Positions 11,601 to 22,437 of a DNA stretch of 64,000 nt are shown here, one piece after another; position 1 is the stretch's first letter; each line of letters starts with the position of its first letter. The DNA comes from Girardinichthys multiradiatus (taxonomy: Eukaryota > Chordata > Actinopteri > Cyprinodontiformes > Goodeidae): contig NC_061816.1 of NCBI RefSeq assembly GCF_021462225.1, positions 5,327,854 to 5,391,853 of the forward strand. The letters are read 5' to 3'. Position numbers and translations under genes: made by a program. Under the pieces are notes generated by a model. The model saw nothing but the letters and a program-made list of their open reading frames with translations. It did not search any database and had not been told where the DNA came from.

Positions 11601-14600
11601 TGTTTGGTTGAGGAAATGTAACAAAAAATTAGTAATAAATGTTTTATTTCTATAATTTATCTTGTCCTAGTTTATTATATTTGAGTTGTTTTAAACAAAT
11701 TGAGTGTTTTAATATTATTTATTTAATATTTCTATAATAATTAGTTGAATCAATAGAAATGTTATTTTTGCTTCACTTTTTTTATATATATTACATTTTT
11801 AGCATTTGTATAAAATTGTATAATTTTTTTCCTGCTGAATGAAATGATCTGTCATCCTGCTCATTATGTTTGGGTCTCTTGACCCGTTTTCTACCCGCCA
11901 GTTTTGTTTGCTGAAGCGTTTCTCTGCTGGACCGTTTTGGTGGCTCTGTGACTCGTATTTAATACTTGGATGAATAAAGTTGTGTACTGGCTGACTTTCT
12001 GGGCTTTCCTGGCTTTCAGAGGACGATGTCTACTCGTTTGGACTCGGCCAGTTCGGACAGCTCGGTCACGGGACGTTTATCTTCGAGTCGCGCCTGCCTC
12101 GTCCGGTCGAGCACTTTAAGAAGGGCCGGGTGAGTCAGGTGTCCTGTGGGGAAAACCACACGGCTGTCGTCACAGGTGAACAGCGCCGGGTCCTTCCTTC
12201 ACTGTCTGATCTGAACCGACGGTCCGAGGACTGAAAACCTGACTCTCTTCTCAGAGGGGGGGCTGCTGTACACGTTTGGAGACGGCCGGTATGGAAAACT
12301 GGGCCTGGGGGAGGAAAACTTCACGAACCAGTTTAAGCCCACTCTGTGTCCCCGGTTCCTGAAGTACAACGTTCGGGCAGTGAGTTTCGGATCTGTGTTC
12401 TGCTCTTATTGATGAAGTGTTGACCCATCAGATTTACTGCATCTGGTACATGTGTGTCCCTGCCTTCATGTCCAGGCGGTGTGTGGGGGCTGCCACATGG
12501 TGGTGCTGGCCCAGCCCAGAGATCCCGGTTCCTCTGACGTGACTCTGGAGGACGACGACGTAACGGAGGACATCTTAGAAAAAGCCTACGTAGAGCTGCT
12601 GGGGGACACGGCCGACTCCTCCACTCTGCAGCGGAGCCTCTCTGCCCGGGTTCGCCGGAGGGAGAGGGTGAGTTCTGAGGCTGGAACCTCCTCTTAATGA
12701 AGCCAGAACCAACCGTCCACTGATAGAACTTCCTTTACGGCCTTCAGGAACGATCTCCAGACCAGTTTGGAACCATAATCCGCCCGCTGCCCACTACGAC
12801 TCCTGGTTTCCTTCAGCCGCCTCTTCCTGTCTCCGGTCAGACCGTCCCACCCAGACTGCCTCCACCTGAGCTGAGCCACAAGAAGGTTCTGAACGGGGCC
12901 CACCAACAGGGGAGCACAGACTCCATCCATCAGGGTACCTACGTCACCTCCACCTCCTCCTGCCAGGATGACACATAGTCCATTATTTATCCAGCGTGGT
13001 TCTTTTATTTTAATGATAGATATTATTTCATAAAAAATAAATTTATGTAAAATTAGATTTGATCTTTTTAACAATCGCTTTGATCATTTTTTTATTTGAT
13101 TTTCATGACCAACCCAGAACAGGTTAGAACTGACACCACTCGTTAAAAAAGGATAATTTTATTAGTTTCTTCACTTTTTCTATTCAGTTTATTTTGGTTT
13201 AATTCATTTTAATATTTAAGCTTTCTTTGCATTCATTTAAATGAATTTAAAAAGTCTGTTTTATTTCTTTCTTTATTTCTTTATTTTAAGATTTTTCTAA
13301 AGCTTTTTCTTGTTAACCATAAAAGAAATGATATTTGGTAGCGTTGGACGCTGGTGAGTTCTGTTGTGTCTCTCAGAGCAGACGGGGGCCGGGGCCCACA
13401 GCGTGGTGGAGATCCTGACGGACACAGACAGCGTTAGAGGTCTGGGAGAAACCACAGACTTCCTCAACATGGTGAGAATTCTCTGAATTCCTCCTCATGT
13501 GGAAAAATGGGGATCTTCCCGCTCATTTGACTGTTTTTCTTCCACTAACAGACGCATGTGATGAAGATGGATCCCGGTGATAAAACACTCACTCTGTCTC
13601 CTCTACAGAAGGTCAGTCAGCTTCAGTCTCCTCTGGTCTTCAGGTGCTTCTGTGAATCCTCTGCTGTAAATCTTTCTAATCTCTCCGTCCTTCATTTTTT
13701 GTTCTGTTTCCTGCATGTTCCTTTTCTCTAACGCTCGCCTCTTTTCCGTCCTCTTCTTGCTTTCTGTGCTGGGATAGAGGAAGGGTAAGCACTCTAAGCC
13801 AATCACAGAGCAGAGTCAGAAAAAGGAGAGAGAGCCCTCAGATCGGAGGAGTTTCTCCTCCACGTCTCCGTCTCATCAGAGCGACGCCAGGTCTGCTCGC
13901 CGGGCGCTACCCACCAAGCTCCTGAGGGGCGGCGACACTTGCTCTTCGTCCACCCAGAAGCAGAAGACGGGTCAGAACAATGAGAATCTCCTCTTGGCTG
14001 CGGAGCAGAGGAGGAGAGCGGATAAAAAAAAAGCTCAGAGTGCTAATGAAGTCAGAAAGGGAGCGTCCAGAAACCAGCTGACTGGGAAGATCCAGAAACC
14101 AGTAGCAGACTGGAAACGACACTCAGAAACCAGACAGAAAGGTTCTGAATCCGTTTCAGCTGGAAAACAGTCCAAACCTCTGAGAGTTAAAGGTAAACCA
14201 TCAGCTGGTTCTCTATCAGACTCACAGAGCTTTAACCGGACCACAGAGAGCTCTCAGCCAATCACTGAAGAGAAAAAAGCTTCCAGATCTAAACAGAAAC
14301 CAGATTTATCCAAAAAATCCAAAGACGAGAGAAACAGGAAAGAAGCTGATAGCAGGGAAGAAACTGAAGCACAGAAGAAGTCTTCAGACCTGAGTCTGCT
14401 CACTGGAGCTGCAACCCTGGCAGCAGGAGGCGCCATTTTAGTCCAACAGATGGCATCCAGGAGCCGAGGCAGCTCCCCGTTTGGATCAGAGAGCAGTCGT
14501 GGTGTTCCTCAACCAGGAAGTGATCCAGAAGAGTCCGAGTCCCGTTCTGCTGAGGAATTCAGCCGCAAATCGGCTGTCAGCATCAACGTCATTCCTGCAG

Positions 14601-15802
14601 CTGAGAGTTCACAACAGAGTCAGGAGGAAGCTGAGGAGGAGAATGGTTCTGGTGCAACTGGACAGGAAGAGGAGGAAGAGGAGGAAGGATGGAGAACCAG
14701 CCCAGAGGCAAGCCAACGGGAGGAGGTGACGGTTAATGAGGAGAAAACAGATGAGGAAGAGAAAGACCGCGAGACTCTTCAAGCAGAAGACCTGTCCCAG
14801 CCTGAGGAAGAAGATGAGGAAGGTGACAGTGCTGCTGAGGAAGAGGAGGAGGAGGAGAAAAAAAGGGGCGCCACAGAAAGCGAAAATGAGACTGGAGAGA
14901 AAGGAAGCAAAGGAGGAGATATAGAGGAAGAGGAGGAGGAGGAAGGGTCAAGTCAGGAAACTCAGAGCAAAGGAGCAGGGACTGATGAAGAGGAGGAAGG
15001 CAGTTTAAAAAGTGAGAGTGAGGAAGAGGAGGATGGAAGTGACACTTTAAAGTCATCAGAGAGAACAGCAGTAAGTGAGGAAGAGGATGAGGCAGAGAGC
15101 AGTGAGGAAGAAGAACAAAGTTTTGAAGGGGAGGAAGAGGCAGAGAGCAGTGAGGATGAGAGTGACAAGAGAGACATGGAGGAAGAGAGTGAAACCCAAG
15201 AGGATGATGAGGAAGAAAGTGAAGAGGAAGAAGGTGAAAAAGAGGAAGAGAGTGAAAGTGAAGAGGAGGAAGAGAGTGAGGAAGAGGAAGAGAGTGAAAG
15301 CAAAGAGGAGGAAGAGGAAGAAAAAGAGGAGGAAGAAACAGAAGAAGATGAAGAAATTGAAAGCAAAGAGAAGGAAGAAGAGCAAGAGAGTGAAGAAGAA
15401 AAAGAGGAGGAGGAAGAAGGTGAAGAAGAGGAAGAGAGTGAAGAAGAAAAAGAGGAGGAAGGAAGTGAAGAAGAAGAAGAAAGTGAAGAGGAGGAGGAAG
15501 AAAGGGAACAAGAAGAAGAAGATGAAGAAGAAGAGGAAGAAAGTGAGGATAAAGAGGGGAAGAAAAGTCTTGATGAGACTCAAGATGAAGAAGGTGATGA
15601 AGACGAGAATGGAAGTGAGATTGAAGATGAAGAAGAGGGTGAAGAGGAGGAGGTTCTGAAGAAGAAACCTTCAGTAAGGAAACAACAAAGCAGCAAACCT
15701 GCGGCTAAAGTCCAGCAAAGACGAGGAGGAAGAGGTCCATCAGCGGGTGAGGAAGAGGAGTTCTGGGAAGATGTTTTACCTGAGTACCTCAGCCTGAAAT
15801 AA
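5605..15802 (+). CDS. rpgr: RPGR, retinitis pigmentosa GTPase regulator, ORF15 isoform
   Basis: RPGR acts at the ciliary transition zone and photoreceptor connecting cilium. Exons: 5605-5635, 9294-9419, 9525-9617, 9873-9935, 10014-10172, 11099-11248, 11331-11489, 12020-12175, 12255-12379, 12476-12667, 12748-12934, 13377-13471, 13552-13611, then the ORF15 exon 13778-15802. All phases agree and the product is about 1206 residues. Residues 11 to about 365 form the RCC1-like propeller that binds RPGRIP1 and PDE6D, with repeated blade motifs such as [24 protein letters not shown] and [23 protein letters not shown] and [14 protein letters not shown] match conserved linker segments. ORF15 (from residue 533) becomes a Glu/Ser-rich tract (about 813-1158), then a basic segment ([17 protein letters not shown]) and the conserved tail [13 protein letters not shown], counterpart of the human FWNNVLPHYLELK end. 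Intron 1 holds a 3-kb minisatellite. Exon 1 is assigned from frame and context ([10 protein letters not shown]). Confidence 0.93.
6112..9080. repeat. 3-kb compound CATC / CACCCTAGT minisatellite in RPGR intron 1
   Basis: An uninterrupted array of about 2.97 kb. Each unit is a CACCCTAGTAT block followed by a variable number of CCAT tetramers, so units vary from about 19 to over 50 bp; I estimate on the order of 100 units. Variants include CCATTCAT ends, CATATATC and CAGCCATC inserts (commoner from 8400 on) and single-base changes in the fixed block. It fills most of the 3.66-kb first intron. Nothing in it is coding. Flanks return abruptly to ordinary intron sequence. Confidence 0.97.
10173..11098 (+). 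other. AT-rich RPGR intron
   Basis: Intron between the exons ending at 10172 and starting at 11099. It is strongly AT-rich with T-runs near 10531-10544 and a T-rich polypyrimidine tract just before the acceptor TTTTGCAG. No gene or defined repeat seen. Confidence 0.7.
11490..12019 (+). other. RPGR intron without further features
   Basis: Intron between the exons ending at 11489 and starting at 12020, with GT and AG ends and AT-rich interior. The similar-sized intron at 12935-13376 is likewise featureless apart from AT-rich runs. Confidence 0.7.
14620..15660 (+). repeat. Polypurine, Glu-codon-rich tract of RPGR ORF15
   Basis: About 1 kb in which the coding strand is almost entirely A and G, built from imperfect GAGGAAGAG and AGTGAAGAG repeats encoding EEEES-type sequence. 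The opposite strand is therefore polypyrimidine and gives long spurious Phe/Leu/Ser-rich ORFs. Such tracts are slippage-prone and can form triplex or other non-B DNA. In the human gene this same exon is a mutation hot spot. Confidence 0.9.
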
Positions 15803-15843
15803 CCATCCATCCATCCATCCATCCATCCATCCATCCATCCATC
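15803..15843. repeat. (CCAT)n microsatellite directly after the RPGR ORF15 stop
   Basis: Ten CCAT tetramers begin at the base after the TAA stop and lie in the ORF15 3'UTR. The tetramer is the same as in the intron 1 array, without the CACCCTAGT block. Confidence 0.95.
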
Positions 15844-15897
15844 GGAACCAGAACCTGGTCTCATTAAGAAAACCTGAAGCAGAGATGAGCTGTTTTC

Positions 15898-15903
15898 ATT
15901 AAA
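15898..15903 (+). terminator. ATTAAA poly(A) signal for RPGR ORF15 transcript
   Basis: ATTAAA about 95 nt after the ORF15 stop, followed by T-rich sequence; a second ATTAAA occurs near 15963. Either would terminate the ORF15 isoform before the alternative last exons. Assigned by motif and position only. Confidence 0.5.
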
Positions 15904-16116
15904 AAACCATCAGGAACTCAATTCTTACACAAAAGTCTGGATTTTATTCAGATTTTTACATTTATTAAAGATTTATCTGTAAATGTTTTCATTTTTGTTC
16001 TTTTATAAAAGTTTGTTGCATAGAAAGCTCTCTGGATTTCTGGAAGATGTTTCACACATTCTATTTTATCACAAAAAACTAGAAGTCAGCCTGAGTTTAT
16101 TATGGAACTTTATTAT

Positions 16117-16490
16117 GGTTACTTCCTGGAACTTACAGGTTACGTCCAGGAACTTTGAGGTTACTTCCTACAGGTTACTTCCTGGAACTTACAGGTTACG
16201 TCCAGGAACTTTGAGGTTACTTCCTACAGGTTACTTCCTGGAACTTACAGGTTACGTCCAGGAACTTTGAGGTTACTTCCTACAGGTTACTTCCTGGAAC
16301 TTACAGGTTACTTCCAGGAACTTTGAGGTTACTTCCTACAGGTTACTTCCTGGACCTTACAGGTTACTTCGTGGAAGTTACAGGTTACTTCCTGGAACTT
16401 TGAGGTTACTTCCTACAGGTTACTTCCTTGACCTTACAGGTTACTTCCTGGAAGTTACAGGTTACTTCCTGGAAGTTACAGGTTACATTC
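16117..16490. repeat. Tandem repeat with 56-bp unit in RPGR intron
   Basis: Head-to-tail array, about 370 bp. The 56-bp higher-order unit is made of two related 21-mers (TTACTTCCTGGAACTTACAGG and a variant with GTCCAGGAACTTTGAGG) plus a 14-mer (TTACTTCCTACAGG). The first copies are nearly identical and the right part decays to single submotifs. It lies between ORF15 and the alternative 3' exons. Confidence 0.9.
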
Positions 16491-17439
16491 ACAGAACCTA
16501 CATGTTACTTTCACATAACTTTTAGGGTATTTTCTAAAACTTGCAGGCTATAAGGAGACAAGTCACTTCACAATGTTTCTAAAAGTAACCAATAAGTCCT
16601 TGGAAGGTAACCTGTAAACTCTGAGAAAGTAGGAACTTTAATTTGAATGTTGAACTCATTGGTTTACCAAAGAAAGCCAAAAGGGATGTTTGACATAAAC
16701 ATGTCTGTGATTTCTTGGTATTTTTATTCCTTAATTTAAAATCATATTTCACCGCTGGATGTTTAGGTTGAGGAATAAGTTTTGTTCAGATATTTTTTAC
16801 ATTTCTTATCAACTTGTTGGGAAGCTTATATGACTTCCAGATGTTGTTGTTGTTGAGTTTTCTTATTTATTTTTAAATAACCTTTCATGAAATGATGATT
16901 TCTTCTAAAAGATGTTTTGGTGCATTTGAAATGTTACATAATATTTTTATGAGCCCAGTTTATGACTGTAATATCTGAGGTTACAGATAATTGAGCATTT
17001 AGTGCTGAGCTATAGAGTCGCTCTAACTTTATTCTCTGTGCCTTTTATCCTGTTTCTTGTATAACTTGTGTCTGTGTAGTTTTGCATTTCGGTCCTGCTG
17101 TTTTTCTTTGGGTTTGTTTCCATCTTTGTCCTTGGCTGAGTTTTTCAGTTTTCTTCATCGGAGCTTCCGCCTTGTGTCTGGACTCATTAATGAACAACTT
17201 TCTGTTTCTCTCAGTTTTGTGTTTGTAATAAATCAATCCGTTCTCATCTTTTTAAACTGTTTGAGTTCTTAGAAAACAGGAATAAAGAGATTCTCTTACC
17301 TTTAACGGGATGCATTTAAAGCTGTGAACATATAGGAAGGACTAAATATTGTGCTGCTGTGTGTCTCAGAGATGAAATTGTAAGCAGCTCAACCACATGT
17401 AGCAGTTGAAGGCCTTAATCTTTTACTGCAGTAGCGTGA

Positions 17440-17650
17440 TCTACCTCTGAATCAAACTCCAAAGCCTGGAAGGGCCTTTGGAGAAACAGGCCCACAGCAT
17501 CACAGATCTTCCACTGTACCAAGTATTCATCCTTTGTTTTCGGCCAGACCCACTTGGAGTGGCGTGCAGATGGCATCTGTTGGTTGTTATGGAGACTTTC
17601 CACCTCACCTTACCATCCTCCTCACTGTGTACGATGACGAGATAATTACA
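17440..17650 (-). mobile_element. Decayed Tc1-like transposase fragment
   Basis: Minus-strand translation reads HATPSGSGRKQRMNT then GRSVMLWACFSKGP, which resembles the Tc1 catalytic-domain block GGSxMxWGCFS. A second frame continues the similarity, indicating frameshifts. Terminal repeats were not found, so limits are approximate. Confidence 0.55.
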
Positions 17651-18765
17651 GGTCCTCATCTAGCTGACTGCAGATAGGGGCAATTTTTCTGCTTTATGAA
17701 GATCAAAACTCATCTGCTTTACTTAGATGAGCGTCTGTGTCTCGTCATATTTATGCCCCATGAAAACAGGACGTAAGGGGATTACTTAAAGAAAGGTTCC
17801 TAGACACTCTAAACAACTTAAAAAAGAAGAAATATTAAAAATACTCTGGTTGTGTTTATTTAACATGAATTGTTATTATTCATACTTCTGTATGATGTCT
17901 GGAAGGGTTGTTCTCACTGCATCTAGGCTTAGGTTGTATTAATCAGTTAAGACTTCTTCACATGGAAGACTTGACAGCTGTACTCATTTACATTGTCAGT
18001 CACCCTGTTCTCTTAGTGTTTTAACTACAGTGTTCTGATTTTCCATTTCAGTTTGTAAAAATGTAGTTTTGTTATTTTTGTATAATTTCACGATGAAGAC
18101 TAACAAACCTGCCTTTAAAAGTCAGTAGTTTGGAACAGCTTCAGCGTGGCACCATAGATACATATTTATTAAAAACATATTTTAAATAGATAATGAGTGT
18201 AGAATTTCAATAACCAATGATTGTTTATTTTATTAATATTGCACTATTTTCTTAACTTTCCTTAACTAAAAGAAAGCACTTTGGAAATCCAATGAAAGAC
18301 AGATTTCTTCTATTATCACATTCACTTAATTAAATTACTGTCAGTTTTTATCCCACCGAAATTATATTTTGTGAAAACATTAGTGGTTCTAAATGGCCTC
18401 CCTGTGGTGCTCCATGAAAACTATAAAATTCAGCTCACAAATTAATCGTGTCATGACATTCTGATTGGTAAATGTTAAGATTTAGGGCAAGACTGTTGGA
18501 AGAAAATAATATCTGGTAAAAATATCAGTGTACCAAAACAGCCTCCTTGTGGTACACCAATGAAAACAAAACAGCCTGTATTCCATTAGTTAAAAGTCTT
18601 ATAAATCCTGATTTGATAAAAGTTGCTAATTATTGTAACAAAATTAAAATTTGGACCCAGTTTCTTGCAATAAAATTCTCTTTGGGGCATGCTGAGACCT
18701 TCTAGAACTCTTGTTTAAAACAAAACCACACTAAATATGGTTTTTATGTCTGTTATGGACATCAG

Positions 18766-19428
18766 GATGTGGTGGAGACAGCTGACAGAAAGGATGTGGA
18801 GGAGGAGGAGGACAAAGCGGATGATGAAGAGGAGATTGAGACATCGGCTTCCTCCTCAGCAGAGAGTCCTGTAAATATGCCGTTCTCTGTTTCTCTAATC
18901 AAGGTGATCGTGTTTTTGGCACTAACGTGTTTCTTCTCTGGTCTCTGAAGCTGAAAGCAGAGTCGGAACCTGACCCAGAGCAGAAAGGTGACTGAGTTTT
19001 AGTTTCAATCAGCTGAATGTCTGAAGAAACTTCCTGAATATTCCCAGAACAACCTTAAATGTCTGATATCAACAGCAGGTGAGATCGACACATCATGTGG
19101 AGAAAAGACAGAAACTGAAACAAAAGCAGCCAATGGGGAAGCAGACGTCAGCTCCAACAACCAATCAGGCGCCAGCAAGAAGGTAAAATTACACATAAAC
19201 ACCCAAATCTGACCTGAAAAAATGGCTTTTGACGCTGTTCCATGTTTTCAGCTGTCTCTCTTCAGACGGCTGTCTTCGTCCAGGTCCAAGCAGACAGATG
19301 TCCCCTCCACTGAGAGCCCTGTCAGTGGGGACAGAGCCGTCCTGGGGGAGCCTCCATCCCCGGGTCAGGGGACTGTGAAGCCATCCGGAGCCAGAGGGCC
19401 TCGCTCCGGAGCCTGCAGCCTGCTGTAG
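18766..19428 (+). CDS. rpgr: RPGR alternative 3' exons encoding the prenylated C-terminus
   Basis: Four exons (18766-18870, 18951-18987, 19079-19182, 19252-19428) keep one open frame of 140 codons plus stop and can follow the exon ending at 13611 in phase 0, skipping ORF15. The resulting isoform would have about 672 residues. The sequence is acidic at first (DVEEEEDKADDEEEIE), then Ser/Pro-rich, and ends SGACSLL. CSLL is a CaaX box whose terminal leucine favours geranylgeranylation; the human constitutive isoform ends in CTIL and is geranylgeranylated, which targets it to cilia through PDE6D. The last exon is started at 19252 because the alternative CAG at 19266 leads to an early stop. Splicing from 13611 to 18766 is inferred from phase and from the known two-isoform organisation of the gene. 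A splice from inside the ORF15 exon remains possible. Confidence 0.75.
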
Positions 19429-19903
19429 TCCCAGGAGATGATCTCTCAGGTGGAATCGGCTTCTGGAAACATCACAGACCAATTAACAGCTCGGTCTCCT
19501 AGAGGAGACGAGAAGCAGAGCTGCAGGTCTGTTTGTTTAGCTCCTCACCACAAATCTCCAGAACCAATGTGTTTGTTTGCAGTGAGCAGCAGAAGCAGAG
19601 ACAATTCAGTTCAACTCGGGAGGATTATTTCTGTCAAAATCTGTTACTTTTGGAAAATGTGAACCAACATCTACTAATTGAATTCTTCAGCGGATGAAAT
19701 CTGAGCCTTGTGATGCAGTTGGCATTTAAATCCAGTCTTCAGGTTACTTTTAAAGGGATATTCCACTCAAATCCTGCCTGCCTTATTTTCCTGTCAGCGG
19801 ATACCTGAACCAGACTGTAGTTCAATCTGATTGGACCAACTTCTTCCAGACTCTGCAGCCAAACGTACAAATAACCGTGTCTGTGACTCTAAATTAATCA
19901 AAT

Positions 19904-19909
19904 AATAAA
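19904..19909 (+). terminator. Possible poly(A) signal for the prenylated RPGR isoform
   Basis: AATAAA about 476 nt after the TAG at 19426-19428, at the edge of an A-rich stretch in which chance AATAAA hexamers are frequent. Weak assignment. Confidence 0.3.
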
Positions 19910-20340
19910 AGACAGGGTAAAAAAACAATAAAATAAAATAAAACCAACATGACTAGAATACAAATTAATAACAAAAATAAAATAAAATCATGCAAAACTA
20001 TTAAGACAAAATACATGTATTAAAATAAAATATAATGGAAAACGGAGAAGTGCAAGATAAAGCACAATAAAAATAAATAATACAAAATAGGAAAAAATAA
20101 GGCAAAAAGACAAAAATACTAAATAAATAAAAAAAGATAGATTAAAAATAAAATAAAGCATAAAAAAAATTTTAATACCACAATTAATCAAACAATATGA
20201 AAACATGCAAGATCAAAATAAAGTAATACAAAAGAGTATTTAAATGAAAGGACTAATTAAAATATATTTAAATAAAAATCAAATAAACACAAAAAAGTCA
20301 ATAAATATTTGCATAAACCGAACAGACAAAAACAAACTAA
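19905..20340. repeat. A-rich AAATAAAAT low-complexity tract
   Basis: About 430 bp dominated by AAAATAAAAT-type motifs on the plus strand, with no coding signal. It immediately precedes a non-LTR retrotransposon tail. Confidence 0.75.
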
Positions 20341-20344
20341 CTCT

Positions 20345-20806
20345 CAGACTTGAGTTTGACGACATTCAGCCGGTTCATCTATAAATTTATGGACCTGTGC
20401 AGGTCTAGGGTCTGGAACAGGGCAGCTAGCATCTCTGCAGACCCCACACATCCTGGACACAACTATGCTATTCAGACGTTTACCTTGAGGGCGGCGCTAC
20501 AGAGCGCTGTTTGTAAAAACCAGCCGCCACAGAGACCGTTTCTTCCTCCAGGCTGTCTCTGATGAACACAATGAACACCTAACAGTAGTCAGACTCTCTG
20601 CTGGGAAACTAAATTAGATTATTTGCACTTTGTCTTTTTTTTCTTGCCTTTATATTAAAGAAATGACTGTTCGTACATGTTTATATTGCTCTTTTTATCT
20701 TCATATTTATACTGAATGTCTGTGAACGCTTGAAACCGAAGTCAAATTCCTTGTTTATGCAACAATCTTGGCCAAGAAAGCTGGTTCTGATTCTGATGTT
20801 TTTAAG
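20345..20806 (+). mobile_element. Truncated non-LTR retrotransposon (CR1/Rex1-like) 3' end
   Basis: Plus-strand translation gives SRVWNRAASISADPTHPGHN, like the post-reverse-transcriptase segment (xxDPSHPLH) of CR1/Rex1-type fish LINEs. It is followed by a 3'UTR and the ending AAGCTGGTTCTGATTCTGATG, a typical fish LINE tail. It is 5'-truncated with no intact ORF. Family name inferred by memory of motifs. Confidence 0.6.
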
Positions 20807-22367
20807 ACTTCGATGCTGTTTATTTTTTAGATGCAGTATTTGAATCCAGAGAAAATCCCAAACATCTTATATTCAGCAGAATTTGTGGCCGTTCCTCATG
20901 TTTCTAACAGATCTCGTTTCAGCCATGTCCACGTCTGTCACCATTCGTTCTGTTGACTGGACCTGTGGGTCTTCAGAGCTCCCAGGTTAGCTGGATGTGG
21001 CTGATTGGTGCTGATCAAATCATGCTGATGCAGTAAAGCGAGATAAAGAGTGGAATATTCCTTTAAACTTCCTGTAAATCAGACAGAGCAGCTATTATCT
21101 TAGTTTTTACCTGAAATATTGGATGTTTTCCTCTCCGCAGCTCTGTGTGTCTGTGTGTGTGTGAATCTGTGTGTGTTATCAGATTATTTATTGTGACATG
21201 ATCCTTAAGCACATTTTGCACTTTGACCCTGGACACACTTTTATATCCCGACACATTAATCTTATTTTAATCCAACCTGTGTTTTTCTATATCAGATCAT
21301 TTTATTGACAGTAAAGAGTTTTGACATAAAGCTAAATGGGTTCTTTGTTTGACTCCTCAGAAGAACAGCAACATTTTCCTGTCTTATTATTGGAGTTTTA
21401 TTGAAAAGAAGAGCTAAATGTTAAGATTAGGTTGAAGACATGAAAACTGTTTCAGGACACATTTTGGAAATGTGATTTATTTTTTGTTTCATGGTTTGGG
21501 AAATGTTCCTCTGAATACCAGAGAAACTTTCCAGAACGTTTCCACTTCTGCAACTGTCTGGACTGAACATACGGTACCACACCAAGACTGGATTACATGC
21601 TTAAAATCTACTGTAAACAAACCTGGACACCTGGAAACCTTTAAACAGGATCAAATGTTCTTTTATCCAGAGATAACTTCCGAAACATTTCCTGGTTTTA
21701 TTCAAAGTGAAATAGTTGATGGAAAATATGAAGATTAAGTAAACCATTAAATGAGTTAAAGGTTAAATTAAGATAGGATAATAATTAAGTAATTAATTAT
21801 AAAGATTATTTTTAGTTTATTTCACAAAAATAAATTGTTTTATTTCAAAAAATTACAAGGCCAGCTTACCTAGTTTGTTTATTTGAATAAATTTCATTTT
21901 TATTAAATTTGATTGTACAAAATTTGTTTTTAATATATTCTTATTGAATTAAGTTATTTTATTTTACAAACTCATTCCTTAGCATTTCACTTAATTTAAT
22001 TACACTTCATTTCTTTAGATTTGAAAATATTTTCATTGTTTTTTAGTTTTCAGATAATTTTTTTTTTGATCAATTAAAAAAAAAAATGTTTTACCCTTAT
22101 GCAATTACGTATGGTTGCTGTTTATATGCACTACATTTGTATGATGATCTGTAAATATATGAAATTTTGTGCAAAACGGAGAAAACTATGGAAACTTGTA
22201 GGGGTAAGACTAAAGAAAAAACGAGCAAGAAAACGATGTATGGATATTTATTTCTAAAGAATAAATAATTCATAGTTAATTATGCATAACTGGTTTTTTA
22301 AAAACTACAAAATTGTGTAGAAAACGACATGAAATTGAATGTTTGTTGTGCTTGTTCCTCGGAGCCA
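20807..22367. other. RPGR-DYNLT3 intergenic region
   Basis: AT-rich spacer, especially 21770-22300. A short TG-rich run lies near 21145-21175. The longest plus-strand ORF (21472-21738) has no recognisable similarity and sits in AT-rich DNA; I regard it as chance. Confidence 0.55.
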
Positions 22368-22380
22368 CCAGCAGGTGGCA
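22368..22380 (+). promoter_or_regulatory. CTCF-consensus motif upstream of DYNLT3
   Basis: CCAGCAGGTGGCA fits the vertebrate CTCF core CCASYAGRKGGCR at every position and lies 154 nt before the DYNLT3 ATG, between RPGR and DYNLT3. Motif match only; no binding evidence. Confidence 0.45.
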
Positions 22381-22437
22381 GCAGCTCCTCGTCTGTCCCT
22401 CTATTGACTGTTTCAGCTGTCAGGAAGTCTGGACCAG

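Larger units (their letters stand above)
15904..18765 (+). other. Region between ORF15 and alternative RPGR 3' exons
   Basis: Intron for the alternative isoform and downstream region for the ORF15 isoform. Besides the 56-bp tandem array and a Tc1 remnant (both listed separately), it contains a short local duplication: GCCTCCCTGTGGTGCTCCA near 18395 and GCCTCCTTGTGGTACACCA near 18542, each followed by ATGAAAAC. No other gene seen. Confidence 0.6.

Noticed and set aside
13778..13787. AAGG|GTAAGC as a micro-exon donor linking RPGR exon 14 to the alternative 3' exons
   Set aside because: It would give an 8-nt exon in the wrong phase for the exon at 18766. Joining directly from 13611 keeps the frame.
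14962..15583. Long minus-strand ORFs rich in Phe, Leu and Ser opposite RPGR ORF15
   Set aside because: They are complements of Glu/Lys/Ser codons in the polypurine tract, and the plus frame ends in the conserved RPGR tail.
15075..15659. Lys/Arg-rich plus-strand ORF of 194 codons overlapping ORF15
   Set aside because: A frame-shadow of GAG/GAA repeats read as AGG/AAG. No independent start or conserved motif. Frameshifted reading of ORF15 produces exactly this kind of basic sequence.
21472..21738. 88-codon ORF between RPGR and DYNLT3
   Set aside because: AT-rich, no family resemblance, no promoter or poly(A) context distinguishable from background.
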